DNA from: Eutreptiella sp. 'Long Island Sound 2002'
Lineage: Eukaryota; Euglenozoa; Euglenophyceae; Eutreptiales; Eutreptiaceae
Length of the DNA stretch: 64,000 bases
NCBI GenBank assembly: GCA_964036045.1
Contig: OZ038392.1
Span: forward strand, 38,674,851-38,738,850
Direction: 5' to 3'
This document shows, in pieces, positions 22,901 to 32,587 of this stretch. Position 1 is the first letter of the stretch; each line of letters opens with the position of its first letter. The notes under the pieces are model-generated. The model was not told where the DNA came from and made no database searches. It saw nothing but the letters and a program-made list of their open reading frames with translations. The translations under genes were made by a program, and so were the position numbers.

Positions 22901-25900
22901 TCGAAACTGTGAAACGGCCAAAATTACCCAACTTTGACGCTTCGAACAGGTCCACCCCCGTCTCAACCAACATTGAAACCTTGCTTGTTGACTAGGCTAT
23001 ATCTAGCCATATCCAAAAATCAGAGTCCAGACCGCACAGTTACTCCCCCTGCGGCTGCAAGACACACACTGTTGTCGAAACCAAGACCAAAATGGAATTG
23101 TGGCATGTGAATATTGAAATGAGGCACAACGACACACAACGCTCCCGCACCAATACCGTGTAACAACCTCACTGTCACATAGAACAGAAATGCAGACCTG
23201 TTTGACACAACATCAGATGTAACCGAAGAGCAGAATCCAATTGTCATATTCCTGCCCAATTTTTTCAACAGCGTCTTTTGCTGAGCACAAACGATGCAAT
23301 GTGTATTGCGACACGACCACCAAGATTTACGTCCATTTGTTGGAAATGGAAACAGAGCAGGCCTCCACATAGGGCAATGCGTTGGGAGAGGATAGAACTT
23401 GATGAAATCAAATTGTGAGGGTGGGTTCTACCCAAGCTTCTTTGGGACCATAACTTCACTGAATGAGCAAAGCCTTTGAGGGCACCTTCAGCATGTAACT
23501 TGATGGTGACACCGGTCCATGTGTGCAACAGGTTCCTGGAGGGGAAATGGCACAAAACATTAGAAGAATTAACCATCTGAGGATGTCTGTGGTGGGCATC
23601 AAAGGCATCCAGACCAGCAGCATCTGGCCACAATTGAATCATCTGGCCACTTGAATCATTGTGCAATGTTTGCGACAAGAAGCTTTTGGCGTGACTGTTG
23701 GGACAGACACGACACTTCGGGGTGTGAGGTGGGAAAGGAGCAGGATTACTGCTGGCCATCAAATTCAAAATACGAAACGTGGGCTCTGAGCAACGCAAGA
23801 TTCAAGCCTGCATGACACCCACTGGCACTCCACCCAAAACGATACTTGACCCTCCGTGACAAATGACCCAGGCAAACATGTCTATCCAGAAAATTTGTGT
23901 CTCCTGCACTACATATTTATTTTGGCTGAAAAGGTGGTTTCTGATTGCCAGAAGAAGAGTGGCTGCGAAGGAGGGGGGATCACTTCCAAAGAGAGGATAC
24001 AGACACTGAGACTGGTCAGGGTGATGCACAGGATAACATGCCTTGGGAATGGATTCATCCAACAAGTTGTGGGTGTAAAACCAGGGGAAGTGCCCAACGA
24101 ATGTAGCAGTGGCCGCGGCGATGGCTCCATGAAAGAAAACGGAAGGTCCAGACTTCCTGAACTTGGCCATTAATGTCGGGATACCATTTTTGCCCTCCAC
24201 CTGACAAAGAGTGTATTAGGACGTGGTGGGAGCACCCTTATCACCAAAACCACCCTATGAATCAAAAACGGCAGTCGCAATCCCTGCCAACCGAATTGGT
24301 AACCGCCAGGCTACCACCCACCGCTTCTTACCGCTTTCCTAACTGCCCCCACAGCCTCTCCGGCATCATCTCCAGGCATCGTGCATGCAGAGTGGGGCCG
24401 CGCAAGTATTTACCTGCATGATGGTCTTCACAGTGTCAATAGGCATCAAAAATAAACGGAAGCTGGCCGCCACAGCCGAAGCACTCATGGTCTTGACACC
24501 AGTTGGCAGGCCTTTTGTGCTCTCATAGCTATCCAACAAGGCAAGCATCCCTGCATTCGAAGCTGTGTCACCAAAGCGGGAAACTGGTCCCTGCACAAGG
24601 GCAGGAAAATATCCTCTGTAGAATCGGACAATACCACCCTGTAACAGACAGAAGTGAAGGCATGTTGGGGTGAAAGTGACCCTCTCACCCCTTGCACAAG
24701 CTTGCAAACCCTGACCTGAACCCACCCAACCAACCTCATGACGCCGATGAGAATGCAGTGCGCAGGCATGCACCAGCAGCACGTAGGACGGACGGATGGG
24801 CTGCTATTCGCACGCGTGCTCTCCCAACTGAGCTAAACGGGCTTGTTAAAGAATTCCCAGCCGGTGTTGGGCTCCTGTCCCCCTCAACTCGAGACCCCAG
24901 TGTGTAACTCTACCACAAACATAGAACGCACCGCTGAGAGGTTCGAACTCTCGACCCGGACACCGATGATGCAACACCCCGCGTCAGCGGCAGGCCCACG
25001 GACAGTCGCTCTGGCGAAGATCACCGGAACCACGAAAATTCCCCCACCTCCTGACCCTGTGGGTCCGCTCTGTACCGGCTGCTGGGAGAGGGTGGTAAAT
25101 ACCGCAAAGTCATGCAACCAGTCATCATACTGCGACACACACGGTGGCGGGTGTGGCGTATGGTAGTGATGCTCAACAGTAGACCCGCCCAGGTGGATGA
25201 ATGGTTGCCGCTGAGTACGGCTGGCTACTGACCTGGGGGCCTTGCATTGTGACTGCGTATTTGAGTGCCAAGTGGCTGTAACCCTTACCCGCGGTGCACC
25301 AGCCCCCTCCCCCTTTACCCTGTGGCCCCTGTCTAATTATCCTCACGTGTCTGATGCACGCAAGGTTGCTTGTCAAACTTTGCTACGGTATTTGCTTGCG
25401 CCTGGGTTTCGTGTTCACGTGAGCAAGGCACGAACCCTCAATCACGCAAGGTGAGGACACAACGAATAGCAGTCACTTGGTCGTGGATCACAGAGCGCCA
25501 AATGCAACCACCGCCGGTTCATTATCAAGAGGCGTTCGAAGCTCAGTTTCGTTGGGTGTATCCCACAGTTTACAGTTGGTTCGTTGGTGAATTCAAGGGA
25601 CGCGGTACTTCCCTCTCTTCTGTTTTTTTCACATTGTCAGTAGGCCGCTGGGGTGCATCAGTACGTGTCCAAGCCGAGGGGATCTGTTCTCTAGGGCGTG
25701 GCGGCCTTGCTTGGTTGCGCTTTTCCGTGTGCTCAGCTGTGCCTTTGTGGCCGCTGTGCACTGATGTGGGCCCAGATCCCAATCTTTGTTCCTGAGATGG
25801 ACTAAAAAGTGCGTCCTGGTTCCTGCCGACAGGGAATCAGATGGGCCAATATGTCACCACTAGTGAGTATACGGCAAGGGTTGGCTGAAAAAAAGCGTCC

Positions 25901-26529
25901 GCCACAAGAAACATATGGGAGGTCCACCCATCGGTGGCGCAGCAGGCGAAGGCTAGGTGGCTACGTGGCGCAGCGACCGGATACCCCGGCCAGTGACGAA
26001 GTGTATTCGGACTGTACTGGACTCAGGGGACCCGGCAGTCCCCATTTGGGTACGGAGGAACTTTCTTCACGTTCGCTTTTGTTGCCCTGAATCGCTCTAA
26101 TGCTTCCGAGGTCACGCGGATTCTCTGCACTTGGTGAGTCCAGCCAGCACAACCTCAGTTCCCAAAACGCCAGTGTCGCTGTCGTGACAGTAATCAACAG
26201 CATATTAACGTCTGTTCGCAAGCCACTGCACTGCTGGAGAGGAGGCATACGTCAGCGTACAGGTGCTTCAGGGCTGCAGTTGTCGTCGTACCGTGACGGT
26301 ATTGATAATTCATAGTTGTACGCAACCACATGAGCGATGTAACTTGTGCAACCATCGCCATTGCCCCAGGAATCCCACCGCCAAGTGCCCTCTTACCGGC
26401 CTTCTGCAAAACTTCGCTGAGAGGTGGCGGAGCTTTATGGTCGACCGTTGGATCAGGCTTCAACCCACCTCCAACAGATCTTTTCACTGCGGCGTTGGTG
26501 ACATCTCCAATGGTGGGTTTTGCAGCCAT
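13896..26529 (-). CDS. Mitochondrial carrier family (SLC25-type) protein gene, six exons
   Basis: Exons 26,529-26,251, 24,638-24,414, 24,200-24,042, 23,280-23,198, 19,703-19,559 and 13,958-13,896 join to 954 nt with consistent phases (0,0,0,2,0), encoding 317 residues, the usual carrier length. Carriers are six-helix inner-membrane proteins of three repeats that exchange metabolites or nucleotides. Repeat 2 has the canonical PIDTVKT signature. Repeat 1 ([13 protein letters not shown]) and repeat 3 (SDVVSNSIRVVKT) are variant, a pattern seen in a divergent eukaryotic carrier group of unknown substrate. [21 protein letters not shown] and [11 protein letters not shown] are typical matrix-helix and glycine motifs. 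The start Met is fixed by an in-frame TGA seven codons upstream. Introns are 1,612, 213, 761, 3,494 and 5,600 bp; the third uses a GC donor. The exon signals fit so well that I regard the gene as intact; the substrate cannot be inferred. Confidence 0.9.
14184..14350. repeat. Cluster of poly-G tracts (G-quadruplex-prone)
   Basis: G runs at 14,184-14,196, 14,248-14,271 and about 14,287-14,298, plus others to 14,349, separated by short spacers such as GTTGCTGCCG and TCTTCCTGCCG. They are G-rich on the strand opposite to carrier-gene transcription. Confidence 0.85.
14381..19026. repeat. Tandem array of four roughly 1.16-kb units
   Basis: Units start at CACCGAGCTGGTGGAACC at 14,381, 15,544, 16,697 and 17,861 (periods 1,163, 1,153 and 1,164). 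Units 2 and 3 look essentially identical apart from one extra 11-bp GAGCCCATTTT repeat in unit 3, while units 1 and 4 are more diverged, as expected when central copies are homogenised by unequal crossing-over. Each unit carries a GCAGCAGCAGCAA microsatellite about 70 bp from its start and short GGGTCAAAAAT and GAGCCCATTTT duplications. Open frames recur in each unit only because the sequence repeats; none has a domain. The array lies wholly inside intron 5 of the minus-strand carrier gene. Confidence 0.92.
15506..15557. repeat. Hairpin at a unit junction of the array
   Basis: CCACCAGCTCGGT (15,506-15,518) and its exact complement ACCGAGCTGGTGG (15,545-15,557) enclose a 26-base loop containing ATTAGGG. 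The same structure recurs at 16,659-16,710 and 17,823-17,874. At the left array border only the right arm exists (14,382), and at the right border only the left arm (about 18,989-19,001). Confidence 0.85.
19559..19703 (-). CDS. Carrier gene exon 5 (145 bp)
   Basis: Starts with the last base of a split Ser codon and encodes IRVVKTAKQ through [11 protein letters not shown] to ANACQ, the matrix part of repeat 3. Acceptor TTCCAG, donor CAG|GTATTT. Confidence 0.92.
19770..19822. repeat. CA/CACG microsatellite
   Basis: Imperfect CACA and ACACGC repeats within intron 4 of the carrier gene. Confidence 0.85.
20607..21020. mobile_element. Possible small fold-back (MITE-like) element
   Basis: TTTAACTAGTGACTAGTAACTTG at the left is partly mirrored by the reverse complement of GAATTTGACTAGCGACTAGAATAG...GTTAA at the right, giving imperfect inverted ends of about 20 bp. 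The interior has TTTATT-rich sequence and no coding frame. No target duplication could be confirmed, so this is tentative. Confidence 0.25.
23198..23280 (-). CDS. Carrier gene exon 4 (83 bp)
   Basis: Encodes [16 protein letters not shown] followed by [11 protein letters not shown] plus two bases of the next Ser codon. Acceptor GCTCAG and donor AACAG|GTCTGC. The split codon AG|T joins exon 5 to give SNSIRVVKT, matching the family consensus. Confidence 0.88.
24042..24200 (-). CDS. Carrier gene exon 3 (53 codons)
   Basis: Begins [14 protein letters not shown], carries FFHGAIAAA and FVGHFPWF, and ends LLDESIPK. The 5' intron (24,413-24,201) is GT-AG. At the 3' end only AAG|GCATGT gives the phase 0 needed to join exon 4, implying a GC-AG intron. 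Confidence 0.85.
24414..24638 (-). CDS. Carrier gene exon 2 (75 codons)
   Basis: Begins [14 protein letters not shown] and ends [11 protein letters not shown], so it holds the matrix end of repeat 1 and the canonical PxDxxK signature of repeat 2. Both flanking introns are GT-AG and phase 0. Confidence 0.92.
24818..24842 (-). other. tRNA 5'-half-like sequence (perfect box A)
   Basis: On the minus strand, GCCCGTTTAGCTCAGTTGG followed by GAGAGC gives a textbook acceptor-D-arm 5' half, and TAGCTCAGTTGG is an exact box A. No matching anticodon arm, T-arm or acceptor 3' strand (AACGGGC) follows in the next 120 bases, so it is not a functional conventional tRNA gene. Confidence 0.45.
24936..24952 (-). 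other. tRNA T-arm-like sequence
   Basis: On the minus strand, GAGAG-TTCGAAC-CTCTC forms a perfect 5-bp stem with the canonical seven-base T-loop, and AGTTCGAACC matches the box B consensus. The preceding GTCCGGGTC resembles a variable region, but I could not fold a full cloverleaf with correct acceptor pairing. It is probably a tRNA relic or SINE piece. Confidence 0.4.
26251..26529 (-). CDS. Carrier gene exon 1 (93 codons)
   Basis: Starts [10 protein letters not shown] and ends at KHLYAD, followed by donor GTATGC. It contains the N-terminal tail and first transmembrane repeat ([29 protein letters not shown]). An in-frame stop lies seven codons upstream of the Met. Confidence 0.88.
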
Positions 26530-27716
26530 ACCGCGTGAGACCTGGTATCAGACACGGTGAACAGTTTCTTTCAGCAGTTTGAAAGACCGGCGCGCCACGC
26601 TATCTCGACGACTTTGATGTAAATGTGTCTGTAAAGGTGGCCCGCCCGACGAAGGCGCAAGTTGGTTAGCAGGCTCAGGTCCCAGCAACTCTAATTCCTA
26701 CTTGCCGTCTCCAGCTTGGACTTGTAAGCTCCCAACAACAGGCCAGAAAACTTCTGTTCTGGTGCCATGACACGTATTCACTCGAAGTTTCCCTCGAGAT
26801 GCAAAGGGATTCCAGAGAGCCTTGTAGCAATTTCGCTTACCAAGGCGCACATTTGGTCTCATTTCACAGGTGGACACCTGCGCTCCAGGTCAAGGGACGT
26901 TTAAATACTTATACAGGAGAAAATGACACAACTAGAAGGTTGAGAGGCCTGCAAGGCTGCATGCACCCTTGTTCTCCCGGTTGCAGCCCACGAAATGTTG
27001 TTGCTCTGTGCCCACTTTCGCAATTGGGCCTCAATTCCACTGGACTAGAGTCACGCTCATGCTGTTGCAACGAGTAGAAGGTCGGGCATAAAGTACTACA
27101 AAGTGCTTTACACCGGATGCAAAAAATTTCCATCGCACTGCCGTGACCCAAGCACAGCATCCGTGTCCTTACTTGCTGCTCTGTTACTAGATTCGCACGA
27201 TACTGAGAGAAGGTCCACAGTCCTGCGCATGCGCTGTGTCGCATAGGGCCAAGCAGAAGAAATCTTGAGTTGCAACGCTCGACAAAGTTCCCGAATACCC
27301 ATCAAAGTCCCAAAACATCTTCCAAAATGGGATGATGCTCAACTCCTTTTCTCCATAGCGTAATTTGCCTTCAATTTTCCTTTTACATTTCTTTTGGATG
27401 GCACAGACCCGTTGCAACAATTATCCATCTCTTCAGGCTTTACAACACCAACCATTGCATACTTTGGTTAGATATTGAAAGCAAAATAATCCATGTAATA
27501 AATGCTTAATAGTGCAAGTTCGTACCCAAGTTGCAATGACTGGGTTAAATTTGAATACAATGTAGCTGACTTCTATACTTGAAACAAATCACAAGAATAA
27601 TGGAGGCATTCTATATGGCCATGGGTTTGTTATGAAGTTGCGATGGAGTTCATGCAAAAGTAAATGGTGGTAAAGTATGGTACCTTTTTCAAAAATTGAA
27701 ACCTCTTTTCTTTTGG
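26530..27716. other. 5' flank of the carrier gene, no second gene seen
   Basis: Presumed promoter region of the minus-strand carrier gene. Short minus-strand frames exist (for example around 27,187-27,420) but no domain or splice-supported exon was recognised. I could not identify a TATA box or other element with confidence. Confidence 0.45.
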
Positions 27717-27718
27717 TA

Positions 27719-28752
27719 CAGTAATATGTCACTTAATGTACCCTGCCAAAAGTCTAGCAATGTACCCTTTTTGGGGTTTTTTTCGGTTGCTGAAAGTGGG
27801 TACAAAAGTGCAGCAATGTACCCAAATTGGGGATGTGGCTGTTGCCGCACTTGTAGGTGAGCGGCAAAGCTCAAGGGACCTTTTTGCCACTGGAGGCCGG
27901 GCGGCGGTTCGATTCCTTGCGGCGGTTCGTTTCCAGGCGATCCCTGGCGGTCCTTCGCTGCCGCCATTCTCCTCAGTTCGATTCCTAGAGACGGTCGATC
28001 TCCTTCAAGCATCCGCCGCTCCCGCACCTTTTGGACCCCTCGAAAGGAACATTGAGAAAAGATTGTTTGCTCAGGTTTGTATTTCATTTTGATATTCGAA
28101 CAGTTTTTTTGAATATGGCTTGAATTCTTGGATGTTTGTCGTCAGAAATCAAGATGCAGTGAATTCGACGAACCAGAAGTGAGACAAAGCGTTCGACGAG
28201 GTTGTTGAGGTCTTGTTTTCCACTCCTTGGATGCTTTTTGCTCTGAGGTTCACGAAACTGATGATGCTACATGCCAGAAATCACTAACAGTGGCACAGGT
28301 TGTCATCTGCAGGGTGCGGAATTAAGCTTCCAAGCCGGTTATGTCTCTGAACTGTATCCAAAAAGTCCGCAGCTGGTCCACAAGCCGGAAATGACCAACA
28401 GGGGACGTCCAGAAGCCAGAAATGACCAACAGGGAGCATCCAGAAGGCAGTAATCAGCAACAGGGGGGGGGTCCAGAAGCCAGAAGTCAACAACGGGGGG
28501 GGGGTTCAGATGCTAGAAGTCACCAACAAGGGGGTCCAGAACCTAGAAATGACAAAAGGGGGGGGGGGGCTCAGGGTGTCATTGTTCACATTTTTTCCCA
28601 AAAGTCTAGTAATGTACCCATTTTCAGCCTGTTTTCCCGAAGTGCAACAATGTACCCTTTTTGGGTCCTTCAGGTGAATGTACCCATTTTGCAAGTCTAG
28701 TAATGTACCCATTTTGGGAAAGGGCCGGGGTACATTAAGCGACATATGACTG
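27719..28752. mobile_element. Non-autonomous Tc1/mariner-like element, 1,034 bp
   Basis: The left end is TA-CAGTAATATGTCACTTAATG and the right end, read on the minus strand, is TA-CAGTCATATGTCGCTTAATG. Both continue into TGTACCC, giving an inverted repeat of about 26 bp with two mismatches. The CAGT terminus flanked by TA is the Tc1/mariner pattern. Subterminal copies of AATGTACCC.TTTTTGGG occur several times near both ends. No transposase frame is present, and a purine-rich minisatellite lies inside. Confidence 0.72.
28380..28570. repeat. Minisatellite of about 28-bp units
   Basis: Units of the form CCAGAAGCCAGAAATGACCAACAGGGGG repeat about six times with substitutions and varying G-run length (GAAATGACCAACAGGGG, GTAATCAGCAACAGGGG, GAAGTCAACAACGGGG, GAAGTCACCAACAAGGGG, GAAATGACAAAAGGGG). 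Confidence 0.75.
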
Positions 28753-28754
28753 TA

Positions 28755-30084
28755 AAGAAGGGAAGATGTTTTAAAAAAGATTGTTACACAGGTTTGCAAA
28801 AAAAATGCTTGAAAAACCAAAAGCGTACCTGTTTTGTAAACCTTTTACCACGAAAACGTATCACATGCCCGTGTGGTGGCCATTCGAAGAAAGCTGATTT
28901 GTTTTTGTGTCTTCTTTCAATAGTACTCCGTTTAGTTTTTGCCATCAAATTTGTTTCTTTTTCCAGAAAATAATTTTGTTTCTCTGGTTCCAAAATCGCC
29001 TTGTTTCTTTCTGAACAAAATTAGCTTAGCAACATCGATCGTTAAGTTTATTGAACTTAACCGAATTTAAACTTAATTACTTGATGAAACATGTCACCAT
29101 GGCTTGATAAATATGCCAACCATTTGGCACATGTGTTAATATATAACACTGCTTTGATGCGCGCCGCACTGCCCTGTCATGCCTACGACTCGTGGTAATT
29201 TTGTTTTCTCATTAATGTTTGCATTTTGTTGCTCATTTGTAAATATTTTTTGATTTTTGACTCCATGTTTGTAAAACTTAGAAGATAACATATGAATGTG
29301 CATGTGAGCTTGTGAAGCATGTGCGGACATGCGTAGGGAGCGCACTACGTTGTTGATTCATTAGTTGCTTATGGCCTCGTGTAGGTGCTGCCGAATTACA
29401 ATATCTCTAATCTACTTACCACTGTTGAACTTATTTGATTCTCATTGATGTTTGCGTCTTGTATGGTTCACGTTGTGCACTTTTTTTGTGACTTAGATTG
29501 TGTGTATTGGCCTACAAAACGGCACATGTCTTCGTTCCGGCTTGAGCACGTGCTAGAAACTTGCTTTGCATGCGCTACGGGGGGTGGTAATAGTTCATAT
29601 ATGCAGCGGTTGGTAAAAGGTGATTTTAGACGTGTTTTTCATGCAGCGGTTGGTAAAAGGCTGGTGTTTTTCCATGTAAAGGTTGGTACCAACATCCTCC
29701 TCTTTTGCTTACCTTAATGTTTCTTTGTTTTTTCTATTTCGAATGCATTATGATACCCCGTTTGAAAAACCTAAATGCTTCCTTTTGGTTGAATTTTTCT
29801 TTTTCTTCTATAGGAGTAAGAAAAAGTGCTTTTCCAATGCTTTGAGGCATACTCTAGTTGTATTAGAGATGCACTGAGCATCCAGGCATTTCTATCTTAG
29901 TATTGGTCCCACCAAAACTGGTGATAACATATTTTGACCTATGGAACCAAACACCCAATCAGGATATGGAGTGGACCCCTTAATCCCCTTTCAATCTGAG
30001 GCAAATCATCTTTTCCTGAGTTGACTGAGCACTGACATATCCAGGGCAGAGCCTATGAATTTATCTATGTTTTTCCATGAATTC
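28755..30084. other. AT-rich intergenic region, no gene seen
   Basis: Only short frames on both strands. A short direct repeat ATGCAGCGGTTGGTAAAAGG occurs twice (about 29,601 and 29,641). No transposon end or RNA gene was recognised. Confidence 0.5.
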
Positions 30085-30170
30085 TTAGCTATCCTAGTGG
30101 TATGCACCCTAGGGGGCTGGGCACCTCTTTTTGAGAGGTCCTGGGTTCAACTCCTGGTCAGCCTAGCTAA
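30085..30170 (+). repeat. tRNA-like (SINE-head type) sequence
   Basis: TTAGCTA (30,085-30,091) and TAGCTAA (30,164-30,170) form a perfect acceptor-like stem. Inside are a box A-like TATCCTAGTGG with a CTAG/CTAG D-stem, a stem-loop ACCTC-TTTTTGA-GAGGT, and a T-arm CTGGG-TTCAACT-CCTGG containing box B GGTTCAACTCC. Six extra bases between T-arm and acceptor, and the overall length of 86, argue against a functional tRNA, so a tRNA-derived SINE head is more likely. The SINE tail was not delimited. Confidence 0.5.
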
Positions 30171-30573
30171 GTAGGAAGATCCCATGTGACATGGCAGTGA
30201 CCTCATCGCCACATGCCCTGCCACCTCAGCACATATGGGACCCAAAACAAAGAGTGCACATCTCCTGAGATGGCACTATGGAGAGAGAGTGACCATGGGG
30301 CAGTTTTCCAACTCTTTTCCAAAACATTTCAGCTATCTTTGTGAATATGCATTCCGATTTGACCTTTCATCTTTCACTGTTTACACTGCAGCCCTTCATG
30401 CTTTGATCGTGATTCTCTTCCCCTTGCACACCTCTGGCTTGGGTTATCGTGGATTGACTGTATTTCAGCAAACAAAAGGTTTTCATCTCCAAAAACAAGC
30501 AGCAGGAAACCCTACACCAGCAGCAAGCAGCAGAAGAGACAAAAACACAGTGTTGAAACCACTATAAACTTTT
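30171..30573. other. Region upstream of element C, possible 5' LTR remnant not identified
   Basis: No match to the region after C's polypurine tract could be seen, so the 5' LTR of C is missing, too diverged or not complete here. A GCAGCAAGCAGCAG stretch near 30,495-30,540 resembles the triplet block of the 1.16-kb array. Confidence 0.35.
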
Positions 30574-30574
30574 C

Positions 30575-30588
30575 TGGTAGCAAGAGGC
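30575..30588 (+). promoter_or_regulatory. PBS-like site of element C
   Basis: TGGTAGCAAGAGGC resembles the initiator-Met PBS TGGTAGCAGAGG of A/B with one inserted A. It lies 85 bp before the gag start. Tentative because the adjoining LTR end is not confirmed. Confidence 0.4.
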
Positions 30589-31841
30589 AGTCTGTCTCTC
30601 CGCACCGGCAGCAACCCCGCGCCGTACATCCAGTGCGCCGAGTACAGGCACATATAAGCAGAAGGGCGAGAAGATGAACACAAGGAAGGAGGACGCCGAC
30701 GTGAAGTCAGCGCCAGCGCCTGAGGCAGCGGCAAGGCCAGCACCTGGGGAACCTGGACCTGGACCTAGCGGCGCTGTACCTTCGGAGCCCTTACATGGGC
30801 TAGTGGAAGTGGCTGAGGACTCGCTGGATGGACTCCAGACGGCCTTCAGGGCCCTCTGAGTCGAAGAGGTGGTCGTGGTCACTCAGCCTGTGAAGAGGAA
30901 GAGAGAGAGCGAGAAGGATGCTGGAGACGAAGCAGACGAAGGAGAGGAACAAGGGCAAGACCTGACGAATGACCCTACCTTCGAAGGCGCACCAAGCGCT
31001 TCTGGCCTCCACGCATCACCCTCTCCTATAACCACCACACTCCCAATTCCAGACCCAGCCGCTGCAACATCCACTCCCATAACCAACCCGCCTATGGCAG
31101 AGGGCACAGGCTTTACTGGCATGCCTCCCTACCCCGCCTATGGTATGGGCCCACCTACCACTGCGCTCCCTGAGGCAACTACTGCCAGTGAGCCGGTGGC
31201 TTCCAGCTCTGCGCCGCGATGGTATGCGGCTGAATATCCCCATCCACTACCCGCTACTGGAACCTATGTGGATGTTCCTGGGTATGCACCTGGCTATGCA
31301 ACCTTGAGTGGGTTGAGGAGAGGACCTGAGTCTCTTGGTGGCAGGAGTAGAGGATCGGGGAGATCCTCCAACAGGTCCCTGACGCGGTCGGAGATCAACG
31401 AGTTGCTCCGAGGAGCCACTTGAAAAATCGTTGGCGACCTCACTCAAGAGATCCGAGAGAAACTGGAGCCCCTGATGATACCGCCCCAAGCGTCACCTAC
31501 CACGGTGGGAATGTCACCCCACCGAGTACAGGCTAACCACCTGGCGGCAGGGCTGACAAGTACCCTGGGGAGCCAGAGGAGCCGACCGATGCCGACCCCT
31601 GCAGCTATACCGAGAAGTCCTTTCGTACCGAGAACGGCCCAGCCGCCCTACAGCCACGTGACGAACTCTACGAGGGCCGAGCTGGACCGGCTGGGGCTGA
31701 CAGCCTTAAGGGCAATGGTGGACGTGGAGCCTTATGGCTCTAGTGATCTAGGCGGAGACCCCTCCGATGATGAGCCGCCGTCGATGACTTCTACTTCGCC
31801 CTCAGAGGACGATGACCCGGAGGACCCCGAGAACCCAAGGG

Positions 31842-31873
31842 GGAAGAAGAAGAAGAAGAAGAAGAAGAAGAAG
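31842..31873 (+). repeat. GAA triplet repeat coding poly-lysine
   Basis: About ten GAA/AAG triplets inside C gag give a poly-Lys run followed by TRRPEGRR, a strongly basic patch just before the capsid-like core. Confidence 0.85.
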
Positions 31874-32571
31874 ACCCGACGCCCTGAGGGACGCAGGTCT
31901 CAGGAGGCGAAGGCCATTGCCACCTCCAAGATTGTGGTGAGCCTGCCTGAGTTCACAGGCAAGGACCTCAGCGAGTTCGCTGAGAATTTTGGCCGGTTTC
32001 TCCGATTGACCGGCCAAACCCACGCTAGTGGGCGAGTCAAGTGCGACCTGCTCCTGCAGTGCTGCAAGACCAAGTATCTGGAGAAGCAGGTCAGGCAGAT
32101 CGTGACTAACTCCGCCACCTTTGCCGATGTGTTGGTTGCCCTGGAGAGGCAGTATCGACCTACGAAACCGACCTCTCCATCAGGGCCGAGATCCAGAACC
32201 TGCCCGTGCTGCCCAACAACCCCAAACCTGGCAGGGTCTCTGAGCTGTTGGCTGACCTGGATCACTGGGCTGGACGACTGACGCCCGGTTCCTACAGCAG
32301 CGACGACCTGCTGTTATGGTTGGTGGCCAAGCTCCCTCGAGAGCTATGGGACGAGTGCCGTTGGACGGCGGAGCGCAAGGCTAGATAACTCCGCTACGAG
32401 GATCTATGCGTGCTACTCCTGGAGCTGGCGCTGGAGAAGGAGAGCGACCAGCACTTGAACAACTACCGTCCTGGTGGTGGAGGTTCTGGAGGCCATGGCA
32501 AAGGGTACCAAGGGTCCCGACCTGGGCCGGGAACTACCCCCAATCATGCACACGCCCGTATCATGGAGAAC

Positions 32572-32587
32572 GTGAAGGAGCTATTCT
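32572..32587. repeat. 16-bp target site duplication, left copy
   Basis: GTGAAGGAGCTATTCT is repeated exactly at 35,174-35,189. Removing the insert plus one copy restores an open Gag junction (…NVKELFWCD…). Confidence 0.9.

Larger units (their letters stand above)
19704..23197 (-). other. Carrier gene intron 4 (GT-AG, 3,494 bp)
   Basis: Holds a CA microsatellite (19,770-19,822), poly-G/poly-C tracts (20,080-20,095, 20,143-20,155), a possible fold-back element (20,607-21,020), GT-rich strand-biased DNA (about 21,410-21,740) and a fragment resembling the 1.16-kb array unit (about 22,615-22,740, with AAGCCCATTTTGAGC). Long frames here on both strands follow base composition and show no domain. 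Confidence 0.8.
24639..26250 (-). other. Carrier gene intron 1 (GT-AG, 1,612 bp)
   Basis: Donor GTATGC at 26,250; acceptor TGTTACAG ending at 24,639. It contains two tRNA-like fragments (24,818-24,842 and 24,936-24,952) and no other recognisable feature. Confidence 0.85.
30674..32587 (+). pseudogene. Element C gag, 5' part (broken)
   Basis: The frame starting at Met 30,674 reads through acidic/Pro-rich sequence. It is broken by TGA at 30,857 and 31,421, shifts frame near 32,160, and has TAG at 32,386. The conserved capsid-like core is at about 31,930-32,400: LPEFTGKDLSEFAENF, a C-C motif around LLQCCKTKYL, DLDHWAGRLTPGSY and KLPRELWDECRW, matching retrotransposon Gag folds. A GAA tract (about 31,842-31,873) encodes an 11-Lys run just before the core. 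Gag forms the particle. The lesions mean this copy cannot make full-length Gag. It continues after the insert at 35,174. Confidence 0.75.

Noticed and set aside
24936-24952. Functional tRNA gene in intron 1
   Set aside because: The T-arm is perfect but no matching acceptor, D-arm and anticodon arm assemble into a standard cloverleaf at this site.
27689-28087. 132-codon minus-strand frame
   Set aside because: It overlaps the left end of the Tc1/mariner-like element and its subterminal repeats; no transposase motif.
30857-31423. Alternative genetic code suggested by UGA codons inside C gag
   Set aside because: C also contains an in-frame UAG and frameshifts, so ordinary decay explains the stops. 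The carrier gene and A/B gag use UGA or UAG as normal terminators.
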